DNA of 64,000 nt, from assembly GCF_018320785.1 (NCBI RefSeq), contig NC_054873.1, positions 28,176,196-28,240,195 on the forward strand. Direction: 5' to 3'. Positions 59,294 through 64,000 of this stretch are shown piece after piece; position 1 is the first letter of the stretch, and every line of letters begins with the position of its first letter. This stretch comes from Cheilinus undulatus (taxonomy: Eukaryota > Chordata > Actinopteri > Labriformes > Labridae). The position numbers were made by a program, and so were the translations under genes. The notes beneath the pieces were generated by a model, which was given only the letters and a program-made list of their open reading frames with translations, had not been told where the DNA came from and ran no database searches.

Positions 59294-60599
59294 ATGATAA
59301 AGCTATGTGAAAGCAGTTTGCATTTTAGCTGGTTTCATTCATTCAATTAAGACAGGCAGATGAGCCTCACTAGATGTTATGCTGGCAATCTGCTTGTAAA
59401 CCCTAAAATGGTCAGGATGGAACCACTGTGGTATGAGTGCTGGCATTATCTGAACTGATGCCTGTTGACTATATTCAGGTGACGGCCATTTTTCTCTGAT
59501 ATAACTCTCAAAGCAGACACAGTAATGCTGCAGTAGTATCAAACTGCTGTATCAACAGATATGACTGGGACCCCGACTGTGTAATTGGTCCGGGTAAGTG
59601 CTACTCTCACCCTTTTAATGTTCAGTAACACATCAAAACATATTAGCAACAGCTGCTTAGATTTCAGCCACCTTCCCTCTATAATAACCTTTTAGCTGAA
59701 TTTTAACGTTTAGGCTACTGTCATGCCCGACACAAAGAGGTAATGTTAGCACAGCCACGACCTGCTCAATAATAGGAAGCTGAATGCTATTGTAAGCTAT
59801 TCCTGGATCTAAACTATGAGTAAGTAGGCTATGCTGTGTAATCATTTAATTTGACCAGTAGCCTATTCCCTCTGGATTTAAAGAGCTAAATGTCTTTTCA
59901 ATTGCTGATCATTTGAGGAGCAGTGAAATGATGCTGAATACCCTAAATAGCCCACCCTAAATTTACCCGGATAGATTATTTTTCTTTTCTCCTTATAAGT
60001 GTCACTGAACTGCCAAACTCATAGTCAAACATCTGCTTATGAAACAAGCATCTTTCCCTTCCAGCGACCAGCTGGGGGTTTTAATGTCTAGTTCTAATTT
60101 AATGTCTGTTTTTTTCCAAACAAATCATGACTCATAGCCTATCTAGGTAGAAATATAAACTTAAATGCATTTCTTAAGCTAACTCCTACTTTTAGTCAGT
60201 CTCAATGTGTGCATGAACATATCATCCCAGTAATTTAAAGTGGATCATCCCATTTTGAGGAGCTAGTGGAGCAGCGGCATCTTGTCTGGCCTTTACATTT
60301 TTGTAGTTTCCCAGTAACTCATAATTACTGGAAATGTAGAACTTCAAACATGTGGGAGCATGTGAATAAAAGTAAAATAAAAGCTTTATTTATAACTTTA
60401 GTCAAACAGCTTGACACTAACATAACCCACCACTTAAACTGCGTAAGTAGCCGACAGGCTCAGGATAAGGATCAGGCTATGAGCCTCGTGTATTGTAAAT
60501 GGGCATGTGTAATATAGTTATCAGCTAACCACAATGCTGATTTAATGAATGAGAGAAATGATGACTCAAGTCCTATCATAGAATTAATTGCTATTCTGA

Positions 60600-60930
60600 A
60601 TCTAGAAGACAAATTGTTACCCACACCGATGAAATCGGCGGGGGGTTATGTAAAGGTTCTGTATCTTTGTTTGTTTTTTTGTTTCTTTGTATGTGTACAA
60701 CATAACTCGAGAACAGAAAGTGGGATCTTCACCAAACTTTCAGGGAATATTGGGATAGTGGCAGGGAAGAATCGATTGGATTTTGGTGATGATCTGCGCA
60801 CCCGTTCGGTTTTTCTCGCACTTCGAATTTTGAACACTATAGTAATCAATGGGGGCGTGAGTTCTTTGGTGGTGCTGCTTAGGCGTGGGTCTGCCGCCTC
60901 AGACGGCCATTCTAGTTTATTTATGTGGTT
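60600..60930 (+). repeat. Unclassified interspersed repeat containing AACTCGAGAACAGAAAG
   Basis: The stretch combines ATGAAATCGGCGGGGGGTTA, CATAACTCGAGAACAG, GGGATCTTCACCAAACTTTC, GATTTTGGTGATGATCTG and CTGCCGCCTCAGACGGCCAT. This word order recalls a repeat I associate with many fish genomes. It is more GC-rich than its flanks, and a 142-codon frame crosses it. Family and ends are unresolved. Confidence 0.45.
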
Positions 60931-61129
60931 TATTTTTAATCAGGCCTGCCCACAGAATTGGCTGGGCCCCTGAAAAACCCAGAGAATGGGCCCTTCACAT
61001 TTGTTATTCACTGATAACATCGATGTATGTGTTGGATTAGTGGTATTGGTGCTGGCATCCTGGCCAACATTTTCCACTTTTTGGACCTGAAAAGTGTGTC
61101 AAAATATTTCTGGGTTCTAATGTTGGAAT

Positions 61130-61640
61130 TATTTGTTTGTGCTACTATTTAACCCTTTTCAACACTATTTCTGTCTATTTTTGCTACTTCTTTTTGCCTG
61201 TTTAAAACCATGTTTGCTGCTTGTTATCCTTTTATCACTTTATTGAGCCCAATTACCATTTTATTTTTGCCAATTTTACTCACGTTCTCCATGTTTTTTG
61301 CCTCTTTAAACATTTTTTTTGTTTTTGTTTTTTTTTTCCCCCTTTTTGCCACTTTGAGCCAATTTTTGCTGTTTTGCACCCTACTTTGTCATTTTTGCCA
61401 CTGTTTTGCCACTATACACTCAATTATGCCAAATCGTTTTGCCACTTATATTTCATTTTTGCCCAATTTTGCCACTTTCAACCCACTTTTGCTGCATTTT
61501 GTCAATTTTTGCAACTTTTAACCCATTGTTGCTGCTTTTCTCCCATTTTTTTTTTTACAGCTTAACGCTCATGTTTGCCACTTCTTTTTGAAATTTTAGC
61601 TAATTTTTGCATTTTACTTTATTTTTGCATTTACCTTTTT
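61130..61640 (+). repeat. T-rich degenerate array of TTTTGCCACTTT-like units
   Basis: Words of the type TTTTTGCCACTTT, TTTTGCCAATTTT and TTTTGCTGC recur every 10 to 25 bases over about 500 bp on a strongly T-biased strand. Three frames stay open for about 60-115 codons because the unit lacks stops, giving Phe/Cys/His-rich peptides. I see no reason to call them genes. Confidence 0.7.
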
Positions 61641-64000
61641 ATTCCACTGTTTTCAGGTTTTAACCTGTTTTGAAACAACATGGCTTAGATTTGAAGTCTG
61701 ACATGACTGTCAAAATGATTTATTTCAATACACCCATGCACATTTTTATCACGACCAATTAAAGAAAAGGGGTTAACTTTTTGGGAAAAGCGCTATATTG
61801 ATTAAAATAACAATTAGATAAAATGCATTTTTTTTTTTCTTTTTTTTTTTTTGCTTTGATAAGACTGTTTATTATTCAGGTTAGATATAAAATACGGTTA
61901 TCATGGATTAACCTCACAATGGGCCATGATTTTTGCCAACCTCCATGGACCCCCAATTTTGCTGGACTCTAAAATGCTATATCCTTTGTCACCCCTTATG
62001 GGCAGCTTTGCCCTAATGTTGCCAATGTCAACTTGGATCCAATCTGACCAATCAGACTATGTTAGTCTGGGACACCCACATTTATACTCCGATAAAGCAT
62101 TCTGACATTAAAGCAGTAATTTCGGTTGTCCATCCTGAGCATGAGGCCAGTGAAATGGCCACCATATGAATAAAGTCAAGTGCGAGTCAAGATGTAACCA
62201 AGCAGCAGGTTAACTCTTGTTTTGTCAAAGCTAAATTGAAACACCCCCTTGATTTTGTTTCATGCAGGTTTTATTCTCTAATGGGCTCTCTGTCTCTGAG
62301 GGTGAAGTCAGAAGCTTGCACTCCCTGATGTGATGCAGCACAAGGTCGTACCTTGGGCTATGTAAGTAGATGACTGGCATTTTATCCGGCAGAATACAAA
62401 AACATTTCACACACCTTTGTACCTCCACAGTTTGCTTAGAGGTATATCTATGCTGTAGCACAGTTGCACCCAATGCCTTCACCTGTTCACTGTCTGTGTC
62501 TGATTCTTCTAGAGTTAGCTCTGGGAGGGGGTTTTAGCTACTTTTTTTCACAAATAGGAAAACTAATATAAAGCACATAAATAAATTATAAAAGCACATG
62601 GCTGGATAGGGTAGAAACTTACTAACGGCTCATGAAAATACTCTCTAAAGAACAAATCAACTAGATATCAGAGATCAGATGTAAATGTGTGGTTTGTGAG
62701 GCATACTGTTGCTGTTATTGGATGTGCTGATGAAAGTGGATGAAGAGCAGCTGTTCCTCGACTGTTTTGTCATCTTCAAATGAAATTATCTACTCACCAA
62801 GGCTTCTTTGATTCAAAGAGAGCTTGGATTAGTGGCAAGTCAACAGCTCCAATTTAGCAGATAATTTAATTTTAACTTAGTGTTGTTCCACCTGGATGGA
62901 GATAAATCTATTTGTGACAGGTGTGTTTATTATTCATATCTTACAAACCTGTGGTTGTGGATTTTGGGGATTTTAATGATGGCACTCAGTCAGTCTCAAC
63001 TTTGTGATGCACAGAGGTCTAAGGTGACTGGTCTGTACACATAACACTCTATGCTTACAGAGCTCAAGCTTCTATTTCAAAGTACTCTTTGTTTTCAGAT
63101 GGTTAACTTTTTAATCCATCCATTGTACACTTATTAGCAGCCCCAAGCTCTCAGCAGTGGTTAACTCAATTTAGCAGCTCCATTATAATCAGTGAGAGCT
63201 GGAGCAGCAGCCTGAGCGATCATGAAGCTGATGGAGGGCCCTGTCACAGCCATAACCTGCTGTTTACATAGTAAAAGAACTCACTGGCCTCTTTTTTGCT
63301 GGGCTCAGAGAAGGAAAAAAGGCACAGTTGGACATTGATTGAGGAGCTGCAATTTACATGCTGCAGAGATGGGGAACAAGCTCTCTCAGAATCTTACAGC
63401 ATCTGTGGTTCTGTCCCGGTGTTTAGCTGCTATGCTGCAAAACACACCCAGACATTAGTAAACGGGCAACACCAAATCCGTTGAATGGAGACGATAGAGA
63501 GCCAGGTGCACAAAGAACCAGATAGCAGAAAAGCAGCCATGCACAAATGGGCACCCAATCACATACTGAGTGAAGTAAATGCAATTACAGAAAACCACAG
63601 GGGAGCATCTATAAAAGAATATGATTGTTACACTTTCATTATCAGCAATATCAACAATGTTTATCCATTTCAAATGGAAGAAAATGATAGTAATAATATG
63701 AATTTGGTGATTGCAGACTCTTTGTGAAACATATTACATTTCTGATTTAATTATTGCCTTTTGTTTATATATAAATTGGCCCAATTATCAGTGTTGAAAC
63801 AGAGTTCTGAGGGTTTGTCTTTGAAGCCGTGCCCTCTGCATACAGTTGGAAAAATGCATGGAGCAGTTCCTTCTGGCCGCTCCGTGTCTTGGTAGCAGAC
63901 TTGCTCTGATCACGATTCAGCTGTTGGCCAAAAAACAGAAAAGAAAAGAGAGAAACTCATTATTGCTCTTCTGGCCTTCCAGTTACATTTATTTTGCAAC
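61641..64000. other. Non-coding right flank of the window
   Basis: It contains T-runs at about 61828-61851 and otherwise unique AT-rich sequence. No coding exon was recognised up to the window end. Confidence 0.65.

Larger units (their letters stand above)
56971..60599. other. Non-coding stretch with regulatory-like words
   Basis: Unique AT-rich sequence with a TTG microsatellite (59264-59293) and a cluster of nuclear-receptor-like half-sites (58393-58425). No gene was recognised. Confidence 0.6.

Noticed and set aside
30556..64000. SHANK3 coding exons expected from human gene order
   Set aside because: I looked for its N-terminal and ankyrin sequence and recognised none; the gene may lie beyond the window.
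1..64000. tRNA, rRNA or CRISPR features
   Set aside because: No T-loop-like box or clover-leaf candidate, no rRNA words, and no regularly spaced direct repeats were seen.

Overview
The window looks like teleost fish nuclear DNA. It holds intron-rich vertebrate genes with GT/AG splice sites, Tc1-like, hAT-like and TTAA- or TA-flanked short DNA transposons, a fish-type LINE 3' end with a GGAT tail, and abundant microsatellites. No prokaryotic or viral gene organisation, rRNA, tRNA or CRISPR array was seen. All calls come from reading the sequence and from remembered family sequences; no search was run.

Region 1 (1-22578, plus strand) is mapk8ip2, encoding the JNK-interacting scaffold JIP2/IB2. 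Thirteen coding exons can be placed with consistent phases, from the [18 protein letters not shown] exon to the [11 protein letters not shown] stop. The first exon lies upstream of the window. The gene has the JNK-docking motif RPTTLNL, an SH3 domain, a PTB domain and the C-terminal kinesin light chain binding tail. One 2.2-kb exon makes the protein about 1.28 kDa x 10^3 residues-scale rather than the roughly 824 residues of human JIP2: 1262 codons are visible here. Its second intron (10 kb) carries two Tc1-like relics and a TTAA-flanked element; its fourth intron carries about 1.3 kb of degenerate pentanucleotide sequence.

Region 2 (22579-26754) is the convergent gap between mapk8ip2 and arsa. 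It holds 3' UTR sequence, one exon-like segment and a telomere-like patch.

Region 3 (26755-30352, minus strand) is a complete eight-exon arsa gene for lysosomal arylsulfatase A. It predicts 500 residues, and all expected active-site motifs are intact. The tail-to-tail order mapk8ip2-arsa matches human 22q13.33, which supports orthology. Upstream is a CpG-rich, CRE-containing and probably bidirectional promoter. A candidate plus-strand transcript starts there with a tiny ATG CAG exon at about 30550-30555 and a possible second exon at 38398-38475; its identity is unknown.

Region 4 (30556-64000) has no gene I can recognise. In human the next gene after ARSA is SHANK3, so this may be its upstream flank, but no SHANK3 coding sequence was found. 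The region contains transposon relics (including an hAT-like element with a perfect 8-bp target duplication nested in a larger element), a LINE 3' end, GACA/GATA and other microsatellites, a T-rich degenerate array near 61.2 kb, and unique AT-rich stretches that could be regulatory. The two genes do not share a pathway: one is a neuronal JNK/kinesin scaffold, the other a lysosomal sulfatide-degrading enzyme. Their adjacency is conserved synteny.
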